A stretch of 57,623 bases of DNA from contig NZ_LSOF01000013.1 in assembly GCF_001592875.1 (NCBI RefSeq), forward strand, positions 210,760 through 268,382. Direction: 5' to 3'. The notes under the pieces were generated by a model. That model ran no database searches. It saw only the letters and a program-made list of their open reading frames with translations, and was not told the origin of the DNA. The first letter of the stretch is position 1. Every line of letters begins with the position of its first letter. The position numbers and the translations under genes are program-made. Source of the stretch: Pseudomonas sp. BMS12 (lineage in GTDB: Bacteria; Pseudomonadota; Gammaproteobacteria; Pseudomonadales; Pseudomonadaceae). Shown piece after piece: positions 7,916 to 14,700 of this stretch.

Positions 7916-9619
7916 TTAGTCCTTGGTCACGCGGTTGACTTCCTCGAGGCTAGTCACGCCTTGCATGACTTTAACCAGGCCCGAGGTTCGCAGATCATTG
8001 AAGCCGTCTTTGCGCATCTGCGCGGAGATATCAATGGAGTTGCCTTCTTCCATGATAATCCGCTGCAGGGCCGGCGTGTTTTTAACCACTTCATAAATAC
8101 CGAGTCTGCCTTTATACCCGCCCTTGCAGTTGTCGCAACCAACCGGGCCATAGATCTTGAAGGTGCCTATCTTGTTTTCCGGGAAGCCTTCCTTGAGCAG
8201 TGCCTCGCGAGGAATCTCGACTTCCCTTTTGCAGGTACTGCAGAGCTTACGCGCCAGGCGCTGGGCAATGATCAGGTTTACCGAGGTGGCGATGTTGAAA
8301 GAGGGAACGCCCATGTTGCGTAAGCGGGTGAGGGTCTCGGCAGCGCTATTGGTGTGCAGGGTGGACATCACCATATGCCCGGTCTGTGCTGCCTTTACGG
8401 CGATAGAGGCTGTGTCCAGGTCGCGAATCTCGCCCACCATGATGATGTCCGGATCTTGGCGTAGGAAGGCGCGCAGGGCCTGAGTGAAATCCATGCCCTG
8501 CTTAGGGTTGACGTTGACCTGATTGATGCCTTCCAGATTGATCTCTACCGGATCTTCGGCTGTAGAGATATTTACGTCGACCGTATTGAGAATATTCAGG
8601 CCGGTATAAAGCGAAACTGTCTTGCCTGAGCCAGTAGGACCGGTGACCAGGATCATGCCCTGTGGCTGCTTGAGGGCAGTCATGTACAACTCTTTCTGGT
8701 CTTCTTCATAGCCCAGCGCGTCGATGCCCATCTGGGCGCTGCTGGGGTCGAGAATCCGCATAACGATCTTCTCACCCCAAAGGGTGGGCAGGGTGTTGAC
8801 ACGGAAGTCGATGGCTTTGGTCTTGGATATCTTCATCTTGATCCGGCCATCCTGAGGCTTGCGGCGCTCGGAGATATCCAATGCGGCCATGACTTTGAGG
8901 CGGGCGCCGATGCGGCTGGCCAGTTGGATGGGGGGGCGGGCAACCTCGTGCAATACGCCGTCCGTACGGAAACGCACGCGATAGGCTTTCTCATAGGGCT
9001 CGAAGTGCAGGTCGGATGAGCCGCCTTTGATGGCATCCAGCAGCATTTTGTTGACGAAGCGCACTACGGGGGCGTCGTCTGCGTCGCCTCCGGGGCCTTT
9101 ATCATCTCCGTCTTCATCAACAGCCTCCACATCCAGGCCATCGAGGTCGACATCGGCCAAGTCCTCCATGCCACTCGCGCCAGAATCGAACAGTTTTTCG
9201 ATGGCGTCTCCAAGCTTGTCGTCTTCTACCAGTACCGCCTCGGTGCTCAGGCCGGTACTGAACTGGACATCTGTGATTGCTTGATGATTGGTGGGGTCGG
9301 AGACGGCTACGTAAAGCTTGTTGCCCCGTTTGTACAGGGGAAGTACGCGATGTTGGCGGCAGAGCTTCTCGGTGATGGCGTCGCGGGGCTGGCTTTCCTT
9401 ATCGATTGTGTTCAGGTCGAAATAGGGTAGGCCAAACTGATCGGATGCAACCTCAAGAATGCTGCGGCTGCTGGCAATCTTGTTCTGTACCAGATAGGAC
9501 ACCAATGGAATCTGGTTGCGCAGGGCTTGGGCTTGGGCTGCCGAGGCAGTCTTCTCATCAAGCAATTCGGCGGCGACTAGTTGGCGTGCTAGTCCGGTGA
9601 GGATGGGTGTATTGCTCAT
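7916..9619 (-). CDS. pilB: Type IV pilus extension ATPase
   Basis: The 567-residue product is the hexameric cytoplasmic ATPase that drives pilin polymerisation. Present are the N-terminal MshE/GspE-type domain, an acidic linker (DVDLDGLDVEAVDEDGDD), the Walker A box GPTGSGKTVSLY, the Asp box and Walker B (DPDIIMVGEIRD), and the tetracysteine zinc motif CSTC...CDNC near residue 455-500. I start at 9619 (MSNTPILTG); the frame is open for 30 more codons but homology begins here. It diverges from the pilin genes, as in P. aeruginosa. Confidence 0.94.
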   Translation of the reverse strand: MSNTPILTGLARQLVAAELLDEKTASAAQAQALRNQIPLVSYLVQNKIASSRSILEVASDQFGLPYFDLNTIDKESQPRDAITEKLCRQHRVLPLYKRGNKLYVAVSDPTNHQAITDVQFSTGLSTEAVLVEDDKLGDAIEKLFDSGASGMEDLADVDLDGLDVEAVDEDGDDKGPGGDADDAPVVRFVNKMLLDAIKGGSSDLHFEPYEKAYRVRFRTDGVLHEVARPPIQLASRIGARLKVMAALDISERRKPQDGRIKMKISKTKAIDFRVNTLPTLWGEKIVMRILDPSSAQMGIDALGYEEDQKELYMTALKQPQGMILVTGPTGSGKTVSLYTGLNILNTVDVNISTAEDPVEINLEGINQVNVNPKQGMDFTQALRAFLRQDPDIIMVGEIRDLDTASIAVKAAQTGHMVMSTLHTNSAAETLTRLRNMGVPSFNIATSVNLIIAQRLARKLCSTCKREVEIPREALLKEGFPENKIGTFKIYGPVGCDNCKGGYKGRLGIYEVVKNTPALQRIIMEEGNSIDISAQMRKDGFNDLRTSGLVKVMQGVTSLEEVNRVTKD

Positions 9620-9788
9620 GTGAGAGATAAGTCGTGCTAGAGAAGATGATCGGCCACTTATAGCCCAATTTGAGGTGCTTCCCAAGCATGCGTCCATGGG
9701 GTGACGCAAAAGGTCAGTTATTGTCGGTATGTGGTGATGTTCTTTGGGGGGGCTGGCTGTAGGAGGCCATGGTGGGTTGTTCCCGGTG

Positions 9789-9806
9789 TTGGCATGAAGC
9801 CTGCTA
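9789..9806 (+). promoter_or_regulatory. Sigma-54 promoter of the pilin genes
   Basis: TTGGCATGAAGCCTGCTA matches the sigma-54 consensus closely: GG of the -24 box and GC of the -12 box are separated by ten bases. Transcription would begin near 9818, about 33 bases before the PilA-N start. Pseudomonas pilA is known to be transcribed by sigma-54 with PilR, so the newcomer pilin appears wired into the resident control. Confidence 0.8.
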
Positions 9807-9850
9807 AGTTATCTCAAGGTCGCTGACCTTAACCACACAGGAGTTCATCC

Positions 9851-10036
9851 ATGAAAGCGCTCAAGAAGCAAAAAGGTTTCACCCTGATTGAGTTGATGAT
9901 CGTAGTTGCGATCATCGGTATTCTGGCAGCCATTGCCATTCCTCAGTTCAACGAGTATCGCGCCAAAGCGAACGACTCGGCTGCCAAGGCGGACACCAAG
10001 AATATGATTACTGTCATGTCTGCGGACATGATCTAA
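9851..10036 (+). CDS. pilA: Short type IV prepilin, PilA-N type
   Basis: The protein has only 61 residues. A 9-residue basic leader ends in Gly, PilD would cut before Phe10, and the mature N-terminus [18 protein letters not shown] is a textbook pilin helix with Glu5. After about 52 mature residues the frame ends at two consecutive stops (TAA TAG). Ordinary Pseudomonas pilins are about 150 residues, with a globular disulfide-bonded head; that head is absent. The size, PQFNEYR (Phe24, Tyr27) and the neighbouring secreted gene match the Geobacter PilA-N design. The ribosome binding site AGGAG is good. Only three aromatic residues are present in the mature chain. It is unlikely to be a pseudogene: see the partner gene. 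Confidence 0.88.
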   Translation: MKALKKQKGFTLIELMIVVAIIGILAAIAIPQFNEYRAKANDSAAKADTKNMITVMSADMI

Positions 10037-10054
10037 TAGAACGGGAGATCAAAT

Positions 10055-10528
10055 ATGAAGAAGCAAGTTATTGCCACTTGTGTGGCTCTGGGGCTGGGTG
10101 TCATGTCTGGCGCTGCGTTTGCTGCGGTTACAACATTTACCGGTAATGAACAAGTTACTGGCACGAACGCTGGTGTGTGCCCTCTTCTTTCCCGTGATAT
10201 CACGTTGGGCGTCTCGTCTAGGGTGCACGGGGGGTTTGAGTGTGATGAAGCTGAAAACCTGATCAAGGTGGCTGCCTGCCATGAGGGTGGAAGTCGTACT
10301 GGTGTATTGTGCCAGGCTATTCCTGTCCTTGATGATACCGGTACTGCAACTGGAGAAGTTACGTTTGCGGCTGGCTGTGACCAGACCTTGGCAGATGCTG
10401 GTGCGCAGTCTCCTATCCCAAGTTATAAGGCATTTTTCACCTCCAGTGCCGGTGGTGTAATGACTGAGCAAGCACTGGATGGCCGTTGCTCTGACAGTAC
10501 CCTTCCTGGGATCGACGGCTTCCAATAA
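10055..10528 (+). CDS. Secreted Cys-rich protein, candidate pilin head subunit (PilA-C)
   Basis: It begins 18 bases after the PilA-N double stop, with its own ribosome binding site (GGGAG) and a Sec signal peptide (MKKQVIATCVALGLGVMSGA, cleavage near AFA-AV). The mature part, about 134 residues, has six cysteines (residues 42, 63, 75, 86, 108, 145), enough for three disulfides, and is otherwise Gly/Thr/Ala-rich, like pilin heads. By position and export route it corresponds to Geobacter PilA-C, which pairs with PilA-N in the filament. I cannot show sequence homology to that protein by eye, so the assignment rests on gene order and architecture. Confidence 0.7.
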   Translation: MKKQVIATCVALGLGVMSGAAFAAVTTFTGNEQVTGTNAGVCPLLSRDITLGVSSRVHGGFECDEAENLIKVAACHEGGSRTGVLCQAIPVLDDTGTATGEVTFAAGCDQTLADAGAQSPIPSYKAFFTSSAGGVMTEQALDGRCSDSTLPGIDGFQ

Positions 10529-10547
10529 GGGTCTGAGTGCGTTGTTA

Positions 10548-10580
10548 AAATCGCCTGGCTTTGCTGGGCGATTTTTATTT
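10548..10580 (+). terminator. Rho-independent terminator after the pilin pair
   Basis: AAATCGCC (10548-10555) pairs perfectly with GGCGATTT (10567-10574), followed by TTATTTT. It separates the two pilin genes from the ABC transporter genes, allowing much higher pilin expression. The 214 bases from 10581 to the next gene are AT-rich, without a recognisable ORF or strong promoter. Confidence 0.82.
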
Positions 10581-10794
10581 TGCGCGATATATGAGATGTG
10601 CAAATAATACAAAATGAGGGTTGATGTGGATGGTGAGCGTAAATTGAAATTAGTGCTTGCTTAGTGTTTAGGGGTTGCTCGCTGTTGGTTCATGGGGTTA
10701 ATTAAGTGTTTGTGTTGTTTGGCTCTCGCTTGGGGTGGTTTGATTCGCGTTTTGGTGATCTGGTTCGTGTTGTTTTTTAATAACTTTTTGCGCA

Positions 10795-11628
10795 TTGAAT
10801 ACTATTTTGATGGCTAATATGTCGTGTTTTCCTGATTTTTTAGTTGGCATCCGCTTGGCGCAGCGTGCCCGTTACTTGTTTTTGACTGGGTGCTCCGTAT
10901 CAGTTTTGGCTTTGGCTGTACTGCTTGCTGCTGAGTTCAGTGCCCGTCAGCCTGCCACAGTTGCAATGGACGTTGGCCTTTCGGTGATGCGTCTGCTGTT
11001 GCCGTTGGTGCTGGTTCTGATGGTGCAGGAGCTGCTCTCCCGCGAGTTTGATCGCCGCTATTTTTTAAGCTCTCTGACTTATCCGCGTGCTCGGAAGAAT
11101 TTGTTGATTGGCCGTCTGCTTGCCGTCGTTGTTTTGGTGGTTGGGCTTTTGGTAGCGATGGCGCTGGTGTTGGCGCTTTTGGTCGAGGGGGTTGCTCAAG
11201 GATATGCACAAGGCACGCCGGTCTCTTTGGACTATCGCTATCTGATCACGGTGGGTTTTGTTGGAGCTGATCTGTTGGTGCTGACTGCGCTGGCTTGTTT
11301 GTTGGCAGTGGTTGCATCTACTCCTAGTTTTGTACTAATTGGTACGTTCGGCTTTATGTTGGTGGCGCGTTCTTTTGCAGCCATTATTGCGCTGCTCGGT
11401 CGTGACTCCTGGTTGGTGGACAACGCTCAGGGATATCGCTCGAGTCTTGGTGTATTGGGTTATCTGCTGCCGGATCTTGGTGCGCTTGATGTGCGTATGG
11501 TGGCGTTGTATGGCCAAATGCAGTTCCTTCCTGCGGATTGGCCTGGGTTGCTGCTTTCCTGCTTGATGTATGCGGTCGTGCTGGTGGCAATCGCTATTTG
11601 GGCACTGCAGCGTAAGCGTTTTTCCTAG
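10795..11628 (+). CDS. ABC-2 type transporter permease, PilI-like
   Basis: This polytopic membrane protein of up to 277 residues has about six hydrophobic segments, paired as 29-48, 60-77, 102-130, 148-175, 183-200 and 247-270, with a charged cytoplasmic loop SREFDRRYFLSSLTYPRARKN, typical of ABC-2 permeases. The start is uncertain: the longest frame begins at a TTG, and ATGs at 10810 and 10819 lack a clear ribosome binding site. The coding sequence has unusually low GC for this genome. It is followed after one base by the next gene, so it is the first gene of a three-gene transporter operon next to the pilins, as in Myxococcus pilGHI. Confidence 0.75.
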   Translation: MNTILMANMSCFPDFLVGIRLAQRARYLFLTGCSVSVLALAVLLAAEFSARQPATVAMDVGLSVMRLLLPLVLVLMVQELLSREFDRRYFLSSLTYPRARKNLLIGRLLAVVVLVVGLLVAMALVLALLVEGVAQGYAQGTPVSLDYRYLITVGFVGADLLVLTALACLLAVVASTPSFVLIGTFGFMLVARSFAAIIALLGRDSWLVDNAQGYRSSLGVLGYLLPDLGALDVRMVALYGQMQFLPADWPGLLLSCLMYAVVLVAIAIWALQRKRFS

Positions 11629-11629
11629 T

Positions 11630-12463
11630 ATGCGCATTCCTCCATTGTTTATCGCTTTGCTGGCTTTCTCTGTATTTGCCGGCATGTCTTTGTGGCGCTC
11701 CCGGGATCTCCAGTTGGATCGTCAGCCTCCGCCTCAGGATAGGGTAGTGATAACGGCGCCTGTCCTATTAGCGCTTTATGGTGGAGATCGCTTTCTCGCG
11801 GCTAACTTAGAGACTATGCGATTGGCTGCTACGGGTATGCAATATGGCCAAACGGACACAGGCTATCTGGTGCGAGCCCAGCAAGTTGTTGCGCAGCTAA
11901 ATGCCTGTCACGAGGATAATTATTACATGGCCAATGGGCTGCTCTCTTGGGGGGGGGCGGTTAGTGAGGGTAATCAGGTGCTGCGTGCTGCGGTTCGGTG
12001 TCGCTCATGGGATTTCGTTCCGGCTTTTTTCTATGGCGTCAATTTAGCCTTCTTTCAGCGGGATATTCCTGAGGCGCAGCGCATGCTTGAGATCGGTGCG
12101 CAGCGTTCTGCGGAGAATGCGGCAGGCCTTCGTAAGTTGGCAGTGGTGCTACAGGCCAAGACCTTTGCGGATGAGCAGTTAGCTCTGAACTATTTAAGTC
12201 AGCAGCGTGATGGTGCGCACGACCCTAAGTTACGTGAAATGCTCGATATGCGTGTTGTGCGACTGCAGGGGTTGATTAGCCTGCGAGAAGCGCAGCGAAG
12301 TTTTGAGTCAAAGAGTGGGCCGTTGGTCAGGCTGGAACAGTTGGTCGAGTCGGGGTTGCTGTCCTCCATTCCGGAGGACCCGCTCAGGCTTGGTTATGAG
12401 TTGCGTGACGGGCAGATCATTCTTAAAAAAATCAAGATAGCCGGGATGGAGGAGCTGCCTTGA
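11630..12463 (+). CDS. Membrane-anchored helical-repeat protein, PilG-like candidate
   Basis: The 277-residue protein has one N-terminal membrane anchor (residues 4-20) and a large extracytoplasmic part with helical, TPR-like pattern (for example VPAFFYGVNLAFFQRDIPEAQRMLEIGAQRSAEN split over about residues 135-170). It starts one base after the permease stop and overlaps the ATPase start by four bases, so it is coupled to both. Proteins of this layout accompany the ABC genes beside pilA in Myxococcus (PilG). I see no enzymatic motif. Low GC. Confidence 0.62.
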   Translation: MRIPPLFIALLAFSVFAGMSLWRSRDLQLDRQPPPQDRVVITAPVLLALYGGDRFLAANLETMRLAATGMQYGQTDTGYLVRAQQVVAQLNACHEDNYYMANGLLSWGGAVSEGNQVLRAAVRCRSWDFVPAFFYGVNLAFFQRDIPEAQRMLEIGAQRSAENAAGLRKLAVVLQAKTFADEQLALNYLSQQRDGAHDPKLREMLDMRVVRLQGLISLREAQRSFESKSGPLVRLEQLVESGLLSSIPEDPLRLGYELRDGQIILKKIKIAGMEELP

Positions 12464-13377
12464 GTGCGGCGTTGGAGTTTAGCGGTGTTAATCAGACTTT
12501 CCACTCGAAGGGGAGGTCGGTGCAAGCATTGCGCGAGGTTAATCTTCGTGTGGCTGAGGGCGAGGTGTTTGGTTTTGTCGGTCCTAATGGAGCGGGCAAG
12601 TCGACCACTATCAAGGTCATGCTTGATCTAATCAGCGATTACTCCGGTGAGGTAAAACTCTATGGTGTTTCCTCGCGTATCCCCAGGGCTCGCGAGGGCG
12701 TTGCTTATGTGCCCGAGTCTCCTGCTCTATACGAGCAGTTCACTCCGCTAGAGGTCTTGCGTGTTGCATTGAACATGTACGGGTTTAGGCAAAAAGATGC
12801 TGATGCCCGCTGCATGCAGTGGTTGGAGCGTTTCTCTGTTGCAGAAAATGCCAAGCGCAAGATTCGAGAGCTGTCCAAGGGAAATGTGCAGCGAGTTGCT
12901 TTAGCTCATGCCATGGTCGTACAGCCGAAGCTGCTGATCCTCGATGAGCCTCTGTCTGGCCTCGACCCCGTCGGGCGCAAGGACGTTGTGGAGATCCTCA
13001 ACGAATACAAGCAGCAGGGCGGCGCCATCTTCTTCACCTCCCATGTGCTGCACGATGTCGAGCGCATCGCCGACCGCTTTGGCTTTATCAATAAGGGCGA
13101 GCTGCTGACCGTGCGTTCGCCGCGCGAGCTGGCAGCTGAGCGGGCGGATACCCTACTGGTGCGTTTCAATGCTGCAGAAGGCTTTGCGGCACAGGCAAAG
13201 CGCTTGCGTGAGGGTGAATTCGAGCTAGAGGTCGCTCAGGCGCAGCTGCCGGAGTTCGTCACGCGTCTGAATATGGCGGGCGGTCATATCCTCACGGTGA
13301 AGCCGGCGGTCTCCCTAGAAACGGTGTTCTTCAAGATTCTCGAAGATTCGGTGCGCAAGCCTGAAGTTGGTGCCTGA
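12460..13377 (+). CDS. ABC transporter ATP-binding protein, PilH-like
   Basis: A 305-residue ATPase with Walker A GPNGAGKST (about residues 42-50), Q-loop region, a variant signature LSKGNVQRVALAHA (the usual LSGGQ is LSKGN), Walker B LLILDEPLSGLDP and the His switch FFTSHV. It begins at TTG, preceded by GGAGG and overlapping the previous stop (TTGA). The C-terminal 70 residues resemble the regulatory tail of ABC-2 exporters. Base composition changes inside the gene: AT-richer before about 12,950, GC-rich after. Role: probably powers the neighbouring permease in pilus biogenesis, inferred from PilH of Myxococcus. Confidence 0.85.
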   Translation: MSAALEFSGVNQTFHSKGRSVQALREVNLRVAEGEVFGFVGPNGAGKSTTIKVMLDLISDYSGEVKLYGVSSRIPRAREGVAYVPESPALYEQFTPLEVLRVALNMYGFRQKDADARCMQWLERFSVAENAKRKIRELSKGNVQRVALAHAMVVQPKLLILDEPLSGLDPVGRKDVVEILNEYKQQGGAIFFTSHVLHDVERIADRFGFINKGELLTVRSPRELAAERADTLLVRFNAAEGFAAQAKRLREGEFELEVAQAQLPEFVTRLNMAGGHILTVKPAVSLETVFFKILEDSVRKPEVGA

Positions 13378-13408
13378 GCGTCGCCTGGGCGACAGATTTG
13401 GAAGAATG

Positions 13409-13491
13409 GCTGGCGATGTTAGTGTGGTTTAGTAGGCCGAGCGCTACATCGGAAATATGCAGGTCGCAGGCTCGACTACTGCGCTGTCAGC
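13409..13491 (+). pseudogene. Possible decayed tRNA(Thr) relic
   Basis: The stretch ending AGGTCGCAGGCTCGACTACT resembles the variable and T-arm of a tRNA: four of five T-stem pairs (GCAG with CTGC) around a CTCGACT loop. GCTGGCG at 13409 could pair with TGTCAGC (two G-U pairs) as an acceptor stem, and TGGTTTAGTAGG looks like a D-loop. Spacing is wrong, the anticodon arm does not fold and CCA is missing. P. aeruginosa has a tRNA-Thr in this spot, between pilA and nadC. This is a tentative call. Confidence 0.25.
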
Positions 13492-13495
13492 AAAA

Positions 13496-13518
13496 GAGCC
13501 CTGCGTATTGCGGGGCTC
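13496..13518 (-). terminator. Terminator for nadC, possibly bidirectional
   Basis: GAGCCCTGC (13496-13504) pairs with GCGGGGCTC (13510-13518) with one G-T pair. Read on the minus strand it ends in TTTT, directly after nadC. On the plus strand the T run is weak, but the hairpin may also slow transcription from the ABC genes. Confidence 0.68.
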
Positions 13519-13539
13519 TTCATTTCTGGGGGGCTGCAA

Positions 13540-14388
13540 CTACAGACTCAGACGCATCGACAGGTCGATGGCTTTGACGTCCTTGGTCAGACTCCCAATT
13601 GAAATGTAGTCCACACCGGTTTCGGCAATAGTGCGCAGAGTGCTTTCGTTGATACCACCAGACGCTTCCAGCTTGGCGCGGCCAGCGTTCAGCGCTACTG
13701 CGGTGCGCATGTCTTCCAAGCTCAGTTCGTCGAGCATGACGATATCGGCGCCGGCCTCCAGGGCTTCGCGAAGTTCATCCAGGCTTTCCACTTCGATTTC
13801 TACCGGCTTGCCGGGAGCGATGCCGTGGGCGGCGCTAATGGTCTGGGCGATACCGCCGCAGGCAGCGATGTGGTTTTCCTTGATCAGGAAGGCGTCGTAG
13901 AGGCCGATGCGGTGGTTGTGGCAGCCGCCCTGGGTGACGGCGTATTTCTGCGCCAGGCGTAGGCCGGGCAGGGTCTTGCGGGTGTCGAGTAGTTTGACGC
14001 CGGTGCCTTCGACCAGGTCGGCGAGGTGACGGCAGCGGGTGGCGACGGCGGACAGGGTCTGTAGGAAGTTCAGCGCGGCGCGCTCGCCGCTGAGCAGGGC
14101 GCGGGCGGGGCCTTCGAGATGGAACAGGGCTTGATTGGCGGCTACCCGGTCACCATCGGCGACTTCCCAGTGCACGGCGACCCTAGGATCGAGCTGACGA
14201 AACACTGTGTCGACCCAGGCGGTGCCGCAGATCACGGCACTTTCGCGGGTGATCACGGTCGCATGAGCTAGGCGTTCGGCTGGAATCAGCTGGGCAGTGA
14301 TGTCGCCGCTGCCGATATCCTCGCGCAGGGCTGCGCGTACATTGGCTTCGATTTCGGCGCCGAGATCGGCGAGAGTCAGGTTGGGCAT
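13540..14388 (-). CDS. nadC: Nicotinate-nucleotide pyrophosphorylase (quinolinate phosphoribosyltransferase)
   Basis: The 282-residue enzyme converts quinolinate and PRPP to nicotinate mononucleotide in de novo NAD synthesis. Visible are the N-terminal open-sandwich domain, [19 protein letters not shown] with the basic substrate-binding residues near 140, the [10 protein letters not shown] strand with barrel acidic residues, and the phosphate-binding [21 protein letters not shown] near the end. Length is normal. It marks the right-hand flank of the pilin locus, as in P. aeruginosa. Confidence 0.95.
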   Translation of the reverse strand: MPNLTLADLGAEIEANVRAALREDIGSGDITAQLIPAERLAHATVITRESAVICGTAWVDTVFRQLDPRVAVHWEVADGDRVAANQALFHLEGPARALLSGERAALNFLQTLSAVATRCRHLADLVEGTGVKLLDTRKTLPGLRLAQKYAVTQGGCHNHRIGLYDAFLIKENHIAACGGIAQTISAAHGIAPGKPVEIEVESLDELREALEAGADIVMLDELSLEDMRTAVALNAGRAKLEASGGINESTLRTIAETGVDYISIGSLTKDVKAIDLSMRLSL

Positions 14389-14567
14389 GGCAGCCTCCGC
14401 AATCAGGTGGCGCGATTATAGGGATTGCCGACGATTGGTGCAGGTGTGGCAGGTAGGCGTCAGGCCTTTCTGCTAGACCCTATGGAGTGTTGGTCGCCTG
14501 CAAGCGACCGTTCGTAGCTTCTGTCTCTCTGCTCTGTGATCTGGGTCATGTCTGCGACAGGGGGGGC

Positions 14568-14595
14568 TTGGTCATGATGCGCCTCCCCCTATAAT
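14568..14595 (+). promoter_or_regulatory. Sigma-70 promoter upstream of the DUF1631 gene
   Basis: TTGGTC (14568-14573) and a perfect TATAAT (14590-14595) are separated by 16 bases. The 5' leader to the ATG at 14701 would be about 100 bases. The rest of the 312-base gap between nadC and this gene shows no ORF or other motif that I can identify. Confidence 0.6.
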
Positions 14596-14700
14596 AAGTT
14601 TGGCCATAAACTTTGACGCCATGCCTCTGACGTTACGGATAACGCCCAGCTGATCGTTTTGCAGGCCTGTACCGACTGGACGGCCTGAGGGAGACTCGTA

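Noticed and set aside
9851..10528. pilA as a frameshifted or nonsense-broken normal pilin gene
   Set aside because: The downstream gene has its own ribosome binding site, start codon and Sec signal peptide, and no reading frame joins the two into a normal pilin. Two tandem stops and a strong promoter also argue for a designed short product.
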